Assembly (NCBI RefSeq): GCF_900188205.1
Contig: NZ_FZOH01000005.1
Span: forward strand, 1-64,000
Reading direction: 5' to 3'
DNA length: 64,000 nucleotides
Source of the DNA: Geodermatophilus saharensis
Lineage (GTDB): Bacteria > Actinomycetota > Actinomycetes > Mycobacteriales > Geodermatophilaceae
Both the position numbers and the translations under genes were made by a program. Each line of letters starts with the position of its first letter. The stretch's first letter is position 1. The notes beneath the pieces are model-generated. The model was not told where the DNA came from and did not search any database. It saw only the letters and a program-made list of their open reading frames with translations. Positions 36,316 through 47,837 of the stretch are shown piece by piece.

Positions 36316-37611
36316 GTGACTCTTCGCCGCACGTACGTCCTCGACACCTCCGTCCTGCTCTCCGACCCGCGCGCGCTGCTGCGCTTCGGCGACGCCGACG
36401 TGGTGCTGCCGCTCGTGGTGATCGGTGAGCTCGAGGACAAGCGGCACCACCCCGAGCTCGGCTGGTTCGCGCGCCAGGCGCTGCGCCTGCTCGACGACCT
36501 CCGCGTCGCGCACGGCCGCCTCGACGCGCCGGTCCCGGTGGGGGACGACGGCGGCACGCTGCACGTCGAGCTCAACCACAGCGACGCCGCGGTGCTCCCG
36601 GCCGGCTTCCGCAACGACAGCAACGACAGCCGGATCATGGTCGTGGCGCTGAACCTGCGGGCCGAGGGACGCGACGTCTGCCTGATCACCAAGGACGTGC
36701 CGCTGCGGGTGAAGGCGGCCGCCGTCGGGCTGGACACCGACGAGTACCGGGCGCTCGACGCCGTCGACGCGGGCTGGTCCGGCATGGCCGAGGTGGGTCT
36801 CGAGGACGCCGAGATGGCAGCGCTCTACGACGCCGGCGAGATGTACGTGCCCGCGGCCGCGGAGCTGCCGGCGCACACCGGGCTGGTGCTGCTGTCCTCG
36901 CGCGGGTCGGCGCTGGGGCGGGTGACGCCGGACAAGCAGGTGCGGTTGGTCCGCGGCGACCGCGAGGCGTTCGGGTTGCACGGGCGCTCGGCCGAGCAGC
37001 GGGTCGCGCTGGACCTGCTGCTCGACCCCGACGTCGGAATCGTCTCGCTGGGCGGGCGCGCGGGCACCGGCAAGTCGGCGCTGGCGCTGTGCGCGGGCCT
37101 GGAGTCGGTGATGGAGCGGCGGGCGCACAAGAGGGTCGTCGTCTTCCGGCCGCTGTACGCCGTCGGCGGGCAGGAGCTCGGGTACCTGCCCGGCAGCGAG
37201 GGCGAGAAGATGTCGCCCTGGGCGCAGGCGGTCTACGACACCCTCGGCGCGCTGGTCTCCCGGGACGTGCTCGACGAGATCGCCTCGCGGGAGCTGATCG
37301 AGGTGTTGCCGCTGACCCACATCCGCGGCCGGTCGCTGCACGACTCGTTCGTGATCGTCGACGAGGCGCAGTCCCTCGAGCGCGGCGTGCTGCTGACCGT
37401 GCTGTCCCGGCTGGGCAGCGGCTCGCGGGTGGTGCTCACCCACGACGTCGCCCAGCGGGACAACCTGCGGGTCGGCCGGCACGACGGCGTCGCCGCGGTG
37501 GTCGAGCAGCTCAAGGGGCACCCGCTGTTCGCCCACGTCACGCTGACCCGCTCCGAGCGCTCGCCGATCGCCGCGCTGGTCACCGAGATGTTGGAGGACC
37601 TCCCGCTCTGA
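36316..37611 (+). CDS. PIN-domain/PhoH-type ATPase (PhoH2-like)
   Basis: This encodes 431 residues from GTG at 36316, with AGGGGAG upstream; the frame is open further left but lacks a site. Residues 1-150 form a PIN ribonuclease domain with acidic residues in [24 protein letters not shown] and [13 protein letters not shown]. Residues about 235-431 form the PhoH ATPase: Walker [14 protein letters not shown] and Walker [14 protein letters not shown]. PhoH2 proteins in mycobacteria are sequence-selective, ATP-dependent RNA-unwinding ribonucleases. In many genomes PhoH2 is paired with an upstream antitoxin-like small gene; I see none here. Confidence 0.93.
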   Translation: MTLRRTYVLDTSVLLSDPRALLRFGDADVVLPLVVIGELEDKRHHPELGWFARQALRLLDDLRVAHGRLDAPVPVGDDGGTLHVELNHSDAAVLPAGFRNDSNDSRIMVVALNLRAEGRDVCLITKDVPLRVKAAAVGLDTDEYRALDAVDAGWSGMAEVGLEDAEMAALYDAGEMYVPAAAELPAHTGLVLLSSRGSALGRVTPDKQVRLVRGDREAFGLHGRSAEQRVALDLLLDPDVGIVSLGGRAGTGKSALALCAGLESVMERRAHKRVVVFRPLYAVGGQELGYLPGSEGEKMSPWAQAVYDTLGALVSRDVLDEIASRELIEVLPLTHIRGRSLHDSFVIVDEAQSLERGVLLTVLSRLGSGSRVVLTHDVAQRDNLRVGRHDGVAAVVEQLKGHPLFAHVTLTRSERSPIAALVTEMLEDLPL

Positions 37612-37623
37612 CGTCCTGAGCCC

Positions 37624-37699
37624 CCGCCCGTTCCCGGGGCGGGTTGCGGGCGTTCCTCGTGCACTGCCGGTGCTGCAGGGCCGGCAGTGCACGAGGAAC
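37624..37699. terminator. Two consecutive hairpins between convergent genes
   Basis: The first is CCCGCCC-GTTCCC-GGGGCGGG (37624-37644). The second has perfect 19-base arms GTTCCTCGTGCACTGCCGG (37652-37670) and its complement (37681-37699) around a 10-base loop. A third half-arm CCGGCAGTGC follows at 37701-37710. The second is one of the strongest inverted repeats in the window and can stop transcription from both sides. Confidence 0.85.
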
Positions 37700-37712
37700 C
37701 CCGGCAGTGCCC

Positions 37713-38541
37713 TCACGCGCCGGGGCGCCGGCGCAGCCGCAGGGCCCGCCGGACGCGGTCGGCCAGCGCACTGGAGGGTCGCAGCAGCCGCCCGTACTCC
37801 ACCCGCCCGTCGAACTCCCCGAGCAGCCGCCCGGCCTCCCACGCGAAGTCGGCTCGGCCGAGCAGCGTCCCGTCGGCCGAGCGCACCGGGTGCTGGAGGT
37901 CGCTGGGCGCCAGCCCAGCCGGTGGAGCAGGACCCGGCTGCGGCTCTCGCCGACGCTCTCGCTGCGCCCGTCGGCGAAGGCCACGGCCCGCGCCGCGGCA
38001 CGGCTGCCGCGGATCCCGGCCGCACGGGCGAGCCCGTCCTGCAGGGCACCTGCGGCGGTCGGCCGCGCGGCGAGGAGCCCGTCGAGCGCGACCACCGCCA
38101 CCTCGAACGGCAGGCAACGGGCGAGGTCGAGCGCCGTCCGGACGGGACCGGTCACGGGGATCCCCCCGACCGTGGTGACCTCGTCGTCCCCGAGCCGGGC
38201 GACGTGGCAGCGCAACGTGCGGCTGACGTCGCTGGAGGCAGGGGGACGCCGGGTCACGTGCACGCGGCCCGGACGCAGTCCCCAGGCGGGCAGCCCGTGC
38301 AGGACGGCCGCCGACTCGTGGCTGACCACGGCGTCGCGCCGCAAACCGGCGACGGTGGCCCGGACCAGCAGGTGGTGGCGGACCGCGGCAGCGGTGGGGA
38401 CGGCGCCCTCGACGTAGGCCCCGCGGCGTACACGCGACAGCCCGCCGGAGCGTCGCGCGCGGGCGAGTTCGTCGTCGGTCCAACCGCCGGTGACCAGGTG
38501 GCGACGCAGGACGAGCGGTGTCTGCTCCTCGGACGGCATGC
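37713..38541 (-). pseudogene. AbiEi N-domain / DUF559-like nuclease gene, frameshifted
   Basis: Reading from ATG at 38541, the first about 208 residues give an AbiEi-type winged helix (LRRHLVTGGWTDDELARARR) and a middle domain with VVSHESAAVLHGLPAWG. After SESVGESRSRVLLHRLG the frame is lost, while the next frame continues with LAPSDLQHPVRSADGTLLGR and ADFAWEAGRLLGEFDGRVEY to TGA at 37713. One base appears missing near 37914 (one C in the coding-strand CTGGGCTGGCG). The last part looks like a PD-(D/E)xK nuclease core with D and E-x-D residues. It may be a true pseudogene or a sequencing error. These proteins are common in actinobacteria; the function is uncertain. Confidence 0.75.
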
Positions 38542-38628
38542 GGCCAGCGTCGTGCCGGAGCCCCGCGGCCGGTGTCCGGTCAGCAGGTCCGTGGACGGCC
38601 GCCGGTCCTGTGGACCGCGTACCGCCGG

Positions 38629-38861
38629 TCAGGGGGTGGGGTCCTCCGCCTCGGGGGCCGGTTCGGTGGCGCGCCGCGCCGGCGGGGTGCGGGGCGGCGT
38701 CGCGGCGTAGCGCAGCAGCGCCACCGCGCCCCACCCGGCCAGCAGGCACCAGGGCAGCCGGGCGGCGACCTCGTCGGGCGAGAAGTCGCCGCGCACGCCG
38801 AGCGCGAGCACCGGCAGGGCCAGGAGGAACCCCACCGCGAGGACGTCCCAGCGCAGCGGGC

Positions 38862-38865
<4 letters not shown>
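38629..38865 (-). CDS. Small membrane protein at the end of the flagellar operon
   Basis: This encodes 78 residues from ATG at 38865, overlapping the FlhF-like stop (ATGA). Two hydrophobic segments, VLAVGFLLALPVLALGV and LPWCLLAGWGAVALLRY, are joined by DFSPDEVAARL. A charged, Pro/Glu-rich tail of about 20 residues follows. I recognise no family. Coupling to the FlhF-like gene suggests a flagellar or polar-localisation role, but nothing in the sequence proves it. Confidence 0.72.
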
Positions 38866-41475
<2,610 letters not shown>

Positions 41476-41495
<20 letters not shown>

Positions 41496-43515
41496 CGCTC
41501 ACCACTCCCAGGGACTCGATCTGGGCCGTCCGGGAGACCTCCGCGTAGGAGATCACCGGCAGCCGGGGCAGCACCTGGCGGACCAGGCGGGACAGCGCGG
41601 CGCGGACCTGCGGCGAGCAGACCAGGACCGGCGAGAGGCCGTGGTTCTCGGCGACCTCGAGCAGCCCGGTGCAGCCGGTGACCAGCGCGTCGACCGAGCC
41701 GGCGTCCAGCGCCAGCACCTGGCCGCCGTCGCCGTGCCGGACCGCCTCGAGCAGCCGCTGCTCGAACGCCGGCTCGAGGGTGAGCACGTGCAGCCGCTCG
41801 TCGGGCGTGACGTAGGGGTGGCTGATCGCCGCGCCCAGCGACGAGCGCACGGCCTCGACCAGGCCGTCGAGGTCGGTCGACGTCTTCGCCCGCAGCGACA
41901 GCGCCTCGAAGATGCGCACCAGGTCGCGGATGGACACGTTCTCGGTGAGCAGCGCGTGCAGCACCCGCTGGATCTCCCCGAGGGTGAGCAGCGCGGGGGT
42001 GAGCTCCTCGACGACGACCGGGTGGCTGCGGCGGACCATCTCCACCAGCAGCCGGACGTCCTCGCGGCCGAGCAGGTCGGCGGAGTGCTGGCGGACGACC
42101 TCGGCCAGGTGCGTGGTGATGACCGAGGAGCGGTCGACGACGGTGGCGCCGGCCATTTCCGCCTGCCGCTGCAGCTCGGCGGGCACCCACTTGGCGGGCA
42201 GGCCGAAGACCGGCTCGCGGGTGGGGCGGCCGGGCAGGCCGTCGAGGGCGTCGCCGATGGCCAGCACGGTGCCGGCGGGGGAGGAGCCCTTGGCTGCGGG
42301 GACGCCGTTGAGCCAGATGACGTACTGCGACGCCGGCAGGTCGAGGTTGTCGCGGGTGCGCACGAGCGGGATGACCAGGCCGGTCTCCATCGCGACCTTC
42401 CGGCGCAGCGCCTTGACGCGGTCGAGCAGGTCGCCGCCGCGGGCGGTGTCGACGAGGTCGACCAGGTCGAAGGCCACCTCGAGCTCGAGCGGGTCGACCC
42501 GCATCCGCTCGGCGATCGCCTCGGGGGAGTCCGGCCGCGGCTCGTCGTCGGCCTCGGCGGCCGGCGCGGTCTCGTCGTCGGCCGGGACCTCCTGCATGCG
42601 GGCGGCCATGAGCAGGAAGGCGCCACCGATGACCAGGAACGGCAGCTTCGGCAGGCCGGGGATCAGGCAGAGGGCGAGCGCGGCGCCGCCGGCGATGCGG
42701 ACCGGCTGCCGGAACCGGCCGAGCTGGGCGAGCAGGTCGCTGCCCATGTCCCCGTCGGAGGCCGAGCGGGTGACGATGATGCCGGTCGCGGTGGACAGCA
42801 GCAGGGCGGGGATCTGGGAGACCAGGCCGTCGCCGACGGTGAGCAGCGAGTAGGTCGAGACCGCCTCGCCCGGCGCCATGCCCTTCTGCACGACACCGAC
42901 GGCGAACCCGCCGACGAGGTTGATCAGCGTGATGATGATGGCCGCGATCGCGTCGCCCTTGACGAACTTCGAGGCGCCGTCCATCGAGCCGTAGAAGTCG
43001 GCCTCGCTGGTGACCTCCGAGCGCCGCTTGCGCGCCTGCTCCTCGTTGATCAGGCCGGCGTTGAGGTCGGCGTCGATGGCCATCTGCTTGCCTGGCATCG
43101 CGTCGAGGGTGAAGCGGGCGCCGACCTCGGCCACGCGGCCGGCACCGTTGGTGATCACGACGAACTGGATGATCGTGAGGATCACGAAGATCACCAGGCC
43201 GACGACGAGCGAGCCGCCGATGACGAAGTGGCCGAAGGCCTCGATGACCTTGCCGGCGTAGCCGTCGCTCAGCACCAGCCGGGTCGAGGAGACGTTGAGG
43301 GCCAGCCGGAACAGCGTCGCGATGAGGATCAGCGACGGGAAGACGGCGAAGTCCAGCGGCCGCCGGATCTGCATGGCGACCAGCAGGATCAGCAGCGACG
43401 CGGTGATGTTCAGGCCCAGCAGCAGGTCCAGGAACGCCGCCGGCAGCGGCACGACCAGCATGAGGACGATGGCCACGACGCCGATCGGCACGGCGGCCCT
43501 GGTCATCCCTCGCAC
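41476..43515 (-). CDS. flhA: Flagellar export gate protein FlhA
   Basis: This encodes 679 residues from GTG at 43515, four bases after GGAGG; ATG at 43506 is the alternative (676 residues). The N-terminal half has eight membrane segments and the FHIPEP-region features LILIATLFRLALNVSSTRLV and TNGAGRVAEVGARFTLDAMP. The cytosolic half contains LEVAFDLVDLVD and RSSVITTHLAEVVRQHSADLLGR-type segments (first part RSSVITTHLAEVV). FlhA forms the nonameric ring that docks chaperone-substrate complexes and couples export to the proton gradient. Length is normal. It follows flhB across a palindrome and overlaps the FlhF-like gene by 20 bases. Confidence 0.96.
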
Positions 43516-43522
43516 GGAGCCT

Positions 43523-43550
43523 CCATCGGCAGCCCGCACGGGGGCACCGA
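43523..43550 (-). promoter_or_regulatory. Weak FliA/WhiG-like promoter candidate before flhA
   Basis: On the minus strand GCCGATGG (43523-43530) lies 16 bases after TCGG (43547-43550). The downstream box fits the FliA/SigD/WhiG -10 well, but the upstream box matches only TC of the TCAA seen before flgB and flbD. It overlaps the flhA ribosome-binding region, so the match could be accidental. Confidence 0.25.
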
Positions 43551-43590
43551 CCGCGTTCGGCCCACCCGTCACAGCCGCCCCACCACCCGG

Positions 43591-43608
43591 GCACTTCCGC
43601 GGAAGTGC
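43591..43608. repeat. Second copy of the GCACTTCCGCGGAAGTGC palindrome, between flhB and flhA
   Basis: The 18-base core is identical to that at 30297-30314. The flanks (CCCGG on the left, ACGGG on the right) are partly complementary. It starts 6 bases after the flhB stop codon in the direction of transcription and could reduce read-through into flhA. Confidence 0.75.
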
Positions 43609-43613
43609 ACGGG

Positions 43614-44762
43614 TCAGGAGGCGATCGGCGCCCTCCGCCGGCCGGCCCGCGGCAGCCCGGTGACGTCGGGCGCCTCGAACCCCGGGCGGTGCAAGCCGCC
43701 GCGCACGCCGCGCGCGCCCAGCTGCATCACGAAGGCGAGCACCCGCGCGACGGCGGTGAACAGCTGCGGCGGCACCTCCTGGCCGAGCTCGCAGGAGGCG
43801 TGCAGCGCCCGGGCGAGCGGCACGTCCTGCACCATCGGCACCCGCGCCTCGGCGGCCCGCTCGCGCAGCCGGGCGGCGACCTCGTCGGCGCCCTTGGCCA
43901 CCACGCGCGGGGCGCCGCGCTCGGGCTGGTACCGCAGCGCGACGGCGACGTGCGTCGGGTTGACCAGCAGGACGTCGGCCTCGGCGACCTCGGCCATCAT
44001 CCGGTTGCGCGACATCGCCAGCTGCATCGACCGGCGCTGGCCCTTCACGTGCGGGTCGCCCTCGGAGTTCTTGTGCTCCTGCTCGACCTCGTACCTGCTC
44101 ATCCGCAGCTTCTTCGTGGTCTGCACCCGGACCACGACGTAGTCGGCGACCGCGATGACCAGGCCGGTGACCGCCACGACCCGGAACATCAGGACGGCGG
44201 AGTCGGCGACGGCGGCGGTGACCGCCGACAGCGGCAGCGCGCCCGACGCCGAGACCAGCTCCTGCGCCCGGTCGCTGGTGGTCACCACGACGACGCCGAG
44301 GGCGATCGTCTTGATGACCGCCTTGGCCGCCTCCCACAGCCCGTGGGTGCCGAACATCCGCTTCATCCCCGGGAAGGGGTTGAGCTTCTTCAGCGTGGGC
44401 TTCATGCCCTTGGTCGCCAGCGCCACCCCGCCCTGCGCGGCCGAGGCGAGCACGCCGGTGAGCAGCAGCGCGAGCGCCACCGGCAGCACGGTCGCGAGGA
44501 AGGCCGACAGCGCCTGGCCGAGCAGCGGGTCGACCCGCTCCACCCGGGGGTCCTCGACCACCGCCCCGACCTGCAGGAAGAGCCGGCCGACCTCGTCGAA
44601 GGTGTTTCCGACCATCATCGGCAGCAGGGCGCTGGCCACCGCGACCCCCGCCCAGGTGCCCAGCTCCTGGGTGCGGGGGATCTGCCCCTCCTTGCGCGCC
44701 TCCTTCAGGCGCTTGGGAGTGGGCTTCTCGGTCTTCTCACCGCCCGGTCCGTCCTTGGCCAC
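43614..44762 (-). CDS. flhB: Flagellar export switch protein FlhB
   Basis: This encodes 382 residues. The amphipathic start EKTEKPTPKRLKEARKEGQI is standard. Four membrane segments follow, then the cytosolic domain with the autocleavage motif NPTH in VLLVNPTHVAVALRYQ near residue 278. The linker MSRYEVEQEHKNSEGDPHVK is conserved. FlhB switches export from rod/hook to filament proteins when FliK reports hook length. The C-terminal about 40 residues (RGVRGGLHRPGFEAPDV onward) are an extension. It starts 6 bases from the fliR stop. Confidence 0.96.
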   Translation of the reverse strand: MAKDGPGGEKTEKPTPKRLKEARKEGQIPRTQELGTWAGVAVASALLPMMVGNTFDEVGRLFLQVGAVVEDPRVERVDPLLGQALSAFLATVLPVALALLLTGVLASAAQGGVALATKGMKPTLKKLNPFPGMKRMFGTHGLWEAAKAVIKTIALGVVVVTTSDRAQELVSASGALPLSAVTAAVADSAVLMFRVVAVTGLVIAVADYVVVRVQTTKKLRMSRYEVEQEHKNSEGDPHVKGQRRSMQLAMSRNRMMAEVAEADVLLVNPTHVAVALRYQPERGAPRVVAKGADEVAARLRERAAEARVPMVQDVPLARALHASCELGQEVPPQLFTAVARVLAFVMQLGARGVRGGLHRPGFEAPDVTGLPRAGRRRAPIAS

Positions 44763-44768
44763 CGGGCC

Positions 44769-45533
44769 TCACCCGCTCCGGAGTCCGACGACGGCGCGGG
44801 TGGCCTCCTCGAGCAGGGCGTCGAGCGCCGAGGGCAGCAGGGGGAAGGTCAGCCCGAGCAGGGCCAGGGTCAGCATGATCTTCACGGGGAAGCCGATCGC
44901 GAAGATGTTCAGCGCCGGCGCCGCCCGCGACAGCAGGGCGAGGGCGACGTCGGCCAGCAACAGGACCGCCACCATGGGCCCGGCGATCTGCAGCGCGGCC
45001 AGGAACATCATCGAGAACGCCGTCATCACGACCTCGCCGATCGACCCGGCGGGGTATCCGCCGGTCACCGGCAGGCCCTCGTAGGAGGTGGCGAACCCGC
45101 GCACCAGCAGCAGGTGCCCGCCGCTGGTGAACAGCAGCGTCGTGGCCAGCAGCGAGTGCAGCTTGCCCATGACGGAGTTCATCGTCATGGCCAGCGGGTC
45201 GTAGGCCGGCTGCAGCGTGAAGCCACCGGTGACGTCGATGAGCTCCCCGGCGAACTGCACCGCGGTGAAGAACAGCTGGACGACGAAGCCCAGCGCCGCG
45301 CCGATGGCGACCTCGGTGACGGCGGTGACCACGAGGAAGCCGGCGGTCGGCTCGGGCAGGCCCGGGGCGACGCGGTCGACCAGCGCGACCGACAGCGCCA
45401 GGGCCAGCGCGCCCTTGACCGGCGCCGGGATGGTGCGGGTGTTGAACGGCGGGGCCAGCAGGACGAACCCGGCCGCGCGGGCGGTGGCGAGCAGCAGGGC
45501 CGCGAGGGTGACCGCCGGGACCTCGAGGTCCAT
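44769..45533 (-). CDS. fliR: Flagellar export gate protein FliR
   Basis: This encodes 254 residues with the typical six-segment hydrophobic pattern. Conserved blocks are APPFNTRTIPAPVKGALALA near residue 27, ELIDVTGGFTLQPAYDPL near 95 and the C-terminal LNIFAIGFPVKIMLTLALLG. FliR joins FliP and FliQ in the helical export gate at the centre of the MS ring. It is spaced 4 bases from the fliQ stop. Confidence 0.95.
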   Translation of the reverse strand: MDLEVPAVTLAALLLATARAAGFVLLAPPFNTRTIPAPVKGALALALSVALVDRVAPGLPEPTAGFLVVTAVTEVAIGAALGFVVQLFFTAVQFAGELIDVTGGFTLQPAYDPLAMTMNSVMGKLHSLLATTLLFTSGGHLLLVRGFATSYEGLPVTGGYPAGSIGEVVMTAFSMMFLAALQIAGPMVAVLLLADVALALLSRAAPALNIFAIGFPVKIMLTLALLGLTFPLLPSALDALLEEATRAVVGLRSG

Positions 45534-45537
45534 CCGG

Positions 45538-45813
45538 TCAGGTCCGCCCGAGCAGGCGCGGCAGCTGGTCGAACAGGTGCTCGGTGAAGCTCACCATCTC
45601 GGCGAGCACCCAGTTGCCCGTGACCAGCAGCGCGATGGAGACCGCGATCATCTTCGGCACGAACGACAGGGTGGGTTCCTGGATCTGGGTCGCGGCCTGG
45701 AACAGCGAGATGAGGAACCCGACCAGCAGCGCCGTGAGCAGCACGGGGGCGGCGACCTTGGCGCCCACCGTCATGGTCTCGACGGCGATCTCGGTGACGT
45801 CGGCGTCGGTCAC
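45538..45813 (-). CDS. fliQ: Flagellar export gate protein FliQ
   Basis: This encodes 91 residues, normal length, with two long hydrophobic helices. The inter-helix segment LISLFQAATQIQEPTLSFVP is the FliQ family signature. It forms the lateral part of the FliPQR gate. Confidence 0.95.
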   Translation of the reverse strand: MTDADVTEIAVETMTVGAKVAAPVLLTALLVGFLISLFQAATQIQEPTLSFVPKMIAVSIALLVTGNWVLAEMVSFTEHLFDQLPRLLGRT

Positions 45814-45868
45814 GACGGCTCCTCGCTGTCGCTCGTCGTCATCGTGCCCGGGGGTGCTGTGCCCACGC

Positions 45869-45890
45869 GTGAGCTCGCGAGCTCGCTCAC
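45869..45890. repeat. Palindrome in the fliP-fliQ gap
   Basis: GAGCTCGCGAGCTC is a perfect 14-base palindrome flanked by GT and GCTCAC, and overlaps the fliP stop codon. The 73-base fliP-fliQ gap is the largest between the export-gate genes, so this may be a weak terminator or an mRNA-stabilising hairpin. Confidence 0.4.
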
Positions 45891-46684
45891 GAGTACGACC
45901 CCACCAGCGCGGTGGTGATCAGCGCCCACCCGTCGACCACCACGAACAGCAGCAGCTTGAACGGCAGCGACACCACCGACGGCGGCACCATCATCATGCC
46001 CATCGCCATGAGCGCGGCGCTGACCAGCATGTCGAGCACCAGGAACGGGATGAACACGACGATCCCGATGATGAAGGCGCTCTTGAGCTCGGAGAGGACG
46101 AACGCCGGCACCAGCGTGGTCATGCTGACCGACGCCGGGTCCTCGGGCTGCTCCTCGCCGGAGAGGCCCACCATCAGCTCGAGCTCGTCGTCACGGGTGT
46201 TGGAGAGCAGGAACTCCCGCAGCGGCACGACGCCGGCGTCGTAGGCCTGCGAGACGGTGATCGTGCCGTCCATGTAGGGCTGGACGGCGACCTCGTTGAC
46301 GTCGGAGAACACCGGGCCCATGACGAACAGCGTCAGGAACAGCGCGATGCCGGTGAGCACCGAGTTCGGCGGTGACTGCTGCAGGCCCAGCGCGTTGCGG
46401 GTCAGCGACAGGACGATCGCGATCTTCGTGAACGACGTCGCCAGCAGCAGCACCGACGGCGCCACGGACAGGATGGTGACGGCGAGGATCAGCGTGATCG
46501 AGGTGCTGGGGCTGCCGTTGCCCACGGAGATGTCCACGCCGCCGTCGACGGCGGGGACGGTCGGCGCGGTCGGCGGCGTGGGCGCGGTCGGGGCCGCGGC
46601 GGCCGGCCCGGCCAGCAGCACGCCGGTGACGGCGCAGCCGAGCAGGGCCGCGGCGACGACGGCGGCGCGGCGCGTGCGGTCCAT
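45887..46684 (-). CDS. fliP: Flagellar export gate protein FliP
   Basis: This encodes 265 residues from ATG at 46682-46684, overlapping the fliO stop by one base. A signal-peptide-like start (AVVAAALLGCAVTGVLLAGP) and a Pro/Thr-rich stretch precede the core. Conserved blocks are LLLATSFTKIAIVLSLTRNA, PPNSVLTGIALFLTLFVMGP, FVLSELKSAFIIGIVVFIPF and ALMAMGMMMVPPSVVSLPFK. FliP forms the pentameric core of the export gate. Confidence 0.96.
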   Translation of the reverse strand: MDRTRRAAVVAAALLGCAVTGVLLAGPAAAAPTAPTPPTAPTVPAVDGGVDISVGNGSPSTSITLILAVTILSVAPSVLLLATSFTKIAIVLSLTRNALGLQQSPPNSVLTGIALFLTLFVMGPVFSDVNEVAVQPYMDGTITVSQAYDAGVVPLREFLLSNTRDDELELMVGLSGEEQPEDPASVSMTTLVPAFVLSELKSAFIIGIVVFIPFLVLDMLVSAALMAMGMMMVPPSVVSLPFKLLLFVVVDGWALITTALVGSYS

Positions 46685-47094
46685 CAGCGGCGGACCGTCC
46701 GCTCGCGCAGCTGGCCCACCAGGGCCGACCAGGCGCCGCGGTCGAGCACCGACCCGGCGACCGCGCCACCCACGCGGCCGGGCGTGGCGTGCAGGGCCGG
46801 CGGGCGGCCCGCCGCGCCCGCCTCGGCGCGCTCGGCGAGGGTGGCCTCGACCGCCTCGCCGTCGAGCTCGGCGAGCAGGGTGACCTGCTGCTCGGTGGCG
46901 CCGACGACGAGCACCCGGTCGGCGATGCGCAGCACGTTGACGGTGCTGGCGCGGCCCATCCGCTGGTGGGCGACGACCTCGACCAGGCCCCCGGAGGAGC
47001 CCAGGCCGCGCTTCTTCGCCAGCCGCGCGGCGAACCACAGGACGCCGCCGACGAAGGCCAGCGACAGCAGCAGCCGCACGACCATCCACGTCAC
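46684..47094 (-). CDS. fliO: Flagellar export accessory protein FliO
   Basis: This encodes 136 residues from GTG at 47094, overlapping fliN by 4 bases. There is one N-terminal membrane segment (VVRLLLSLAFVGGVLWFAAR), then a small domain with VEVVAHQRMGRASTVNVLRI and VLVVGATEQQVTLLAEL. FliO is a scaffold that helps assemble the FliP ring. Sequence conservation in FliO is always low; position between fliN and fliP and the 'T.Q.VTLL' pattern make the call firm. Confidence 0.88.
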   Translation of the reverse strand: MTWMVVRLLLSLAFVGGVLWFAARLAKKRGLGSSGGLVEVVAHQRMGRASTVNVLRIADRVLVVGATEQQVTLLAELDGEAVEATLAERAEAGAAGRPPALHATPGRVGGAVAGSVLDRGAWSALVGQLRERTVRR

Positions 47095-47837
47095 GGCTGG
47101 TCCTGCCCGAGCCCGGCGGCCGCGTCGGTCACGATCTCGCTGATCCGCAGGCCGAAGTCCTCGTCGACGACGACGACCTCACCGCGGGCGATGAGCGTGC
47201 CGTTGACCAGCAGGTCGGCCGGGGCGCTGGCGGCGCGGTCGAGCTCCACCACCTCGCCCGGGTGCAGCGACAGCAGCTCCCCGACGGTCATCCGGGTGCG
47301 GCCGATCTCGACGGTGACCTCCATGGCCACGTGCCGCAGCAGGTCCAGGCTGCCGCGCCGGGCGCGCGGCGTCGTCGGCAGGGTGACCTGCAGCGCGAGC
47401 GTCGCGACGTGCTCGGCGCCGGCGGCCAGCGGCACCGCCACGAGCATGCCCTTGTCCCGCAGCCCGTCGAGGGCGGTGACCGGGTCCTCGGTGCGCTCGC
47501 TGTCGACGCGGACCCGGCCGAGGGTGGCCGCGGCCGCCTCCAGCGCGGGGCGCAGCGCGGTGGCGACGTCCATCGGGCCGACGGGGGAGTTGTCCAGGGC
47601 CTCGACGACCTCGGCGGAGAGCACCAGGACGACGTCGCCGGTGACCTCCCCGGACAGCCGGGCGCTGACCGCGGCAGCCGCGGCCGGCGGGACGGGGACG
47701 GCGTCGGGGTCGGTGACCGCGGCGCCGGCGACGAGCTCGGCGCCGGCCGGGACGAGGGCGCCGGCCGCGCGCGCGGCGGCCACCACGACGCTGGTGATGG
47801 CCTCGGAGGCCTGGGAGTGGTCGAGCGTGGCGGTCAT
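47091..47837 (-). CDS. fliN: Flagellar switch protein FliN, long form
   Basis: This encodes 248 residues, against about 80-140 for a minimal FliN. The last about 80 residues form the SpoA/C-ring domain: RHVAMEVTVEIGRTRMTVGE, LSLHPGEVVELDRAASAPAD and LLVNGTLIARGEVVVVDEDF. Residues 1-155 form an additional domain with VSARLSGEVTGDVVLVLSAE and ALRPALEAAAATLG, similar in layout to the CheC-like N-domain of FliY. No clear CheC phosphatase ExxN pair is visible. The protein builds the C-ring base. It overlaps fliM by 4 bases. Confidence 0.92.
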   Translation of the reverse strand: MTATLDHSQASEAITSVVVAAARAAGALVPAGAELVAGAAVTDPDAVPVPPAAAAAVSARLSGEVTGDVVLVLSAEVVEALDNSPVGPMDVATALRPALEAAAATLGRVRVDSERTEDPVTALDGLRDKGMLVAVPLAAGAEHVATLALQVTLPTTPRARRGSLDLLRHVAMEVTVEIGRTRMTVGELLSLHPGEVVELDRAASAPADLLVNGTLIARGEVVVVDEDFGLRISEIVTDAAAGLGQDQP

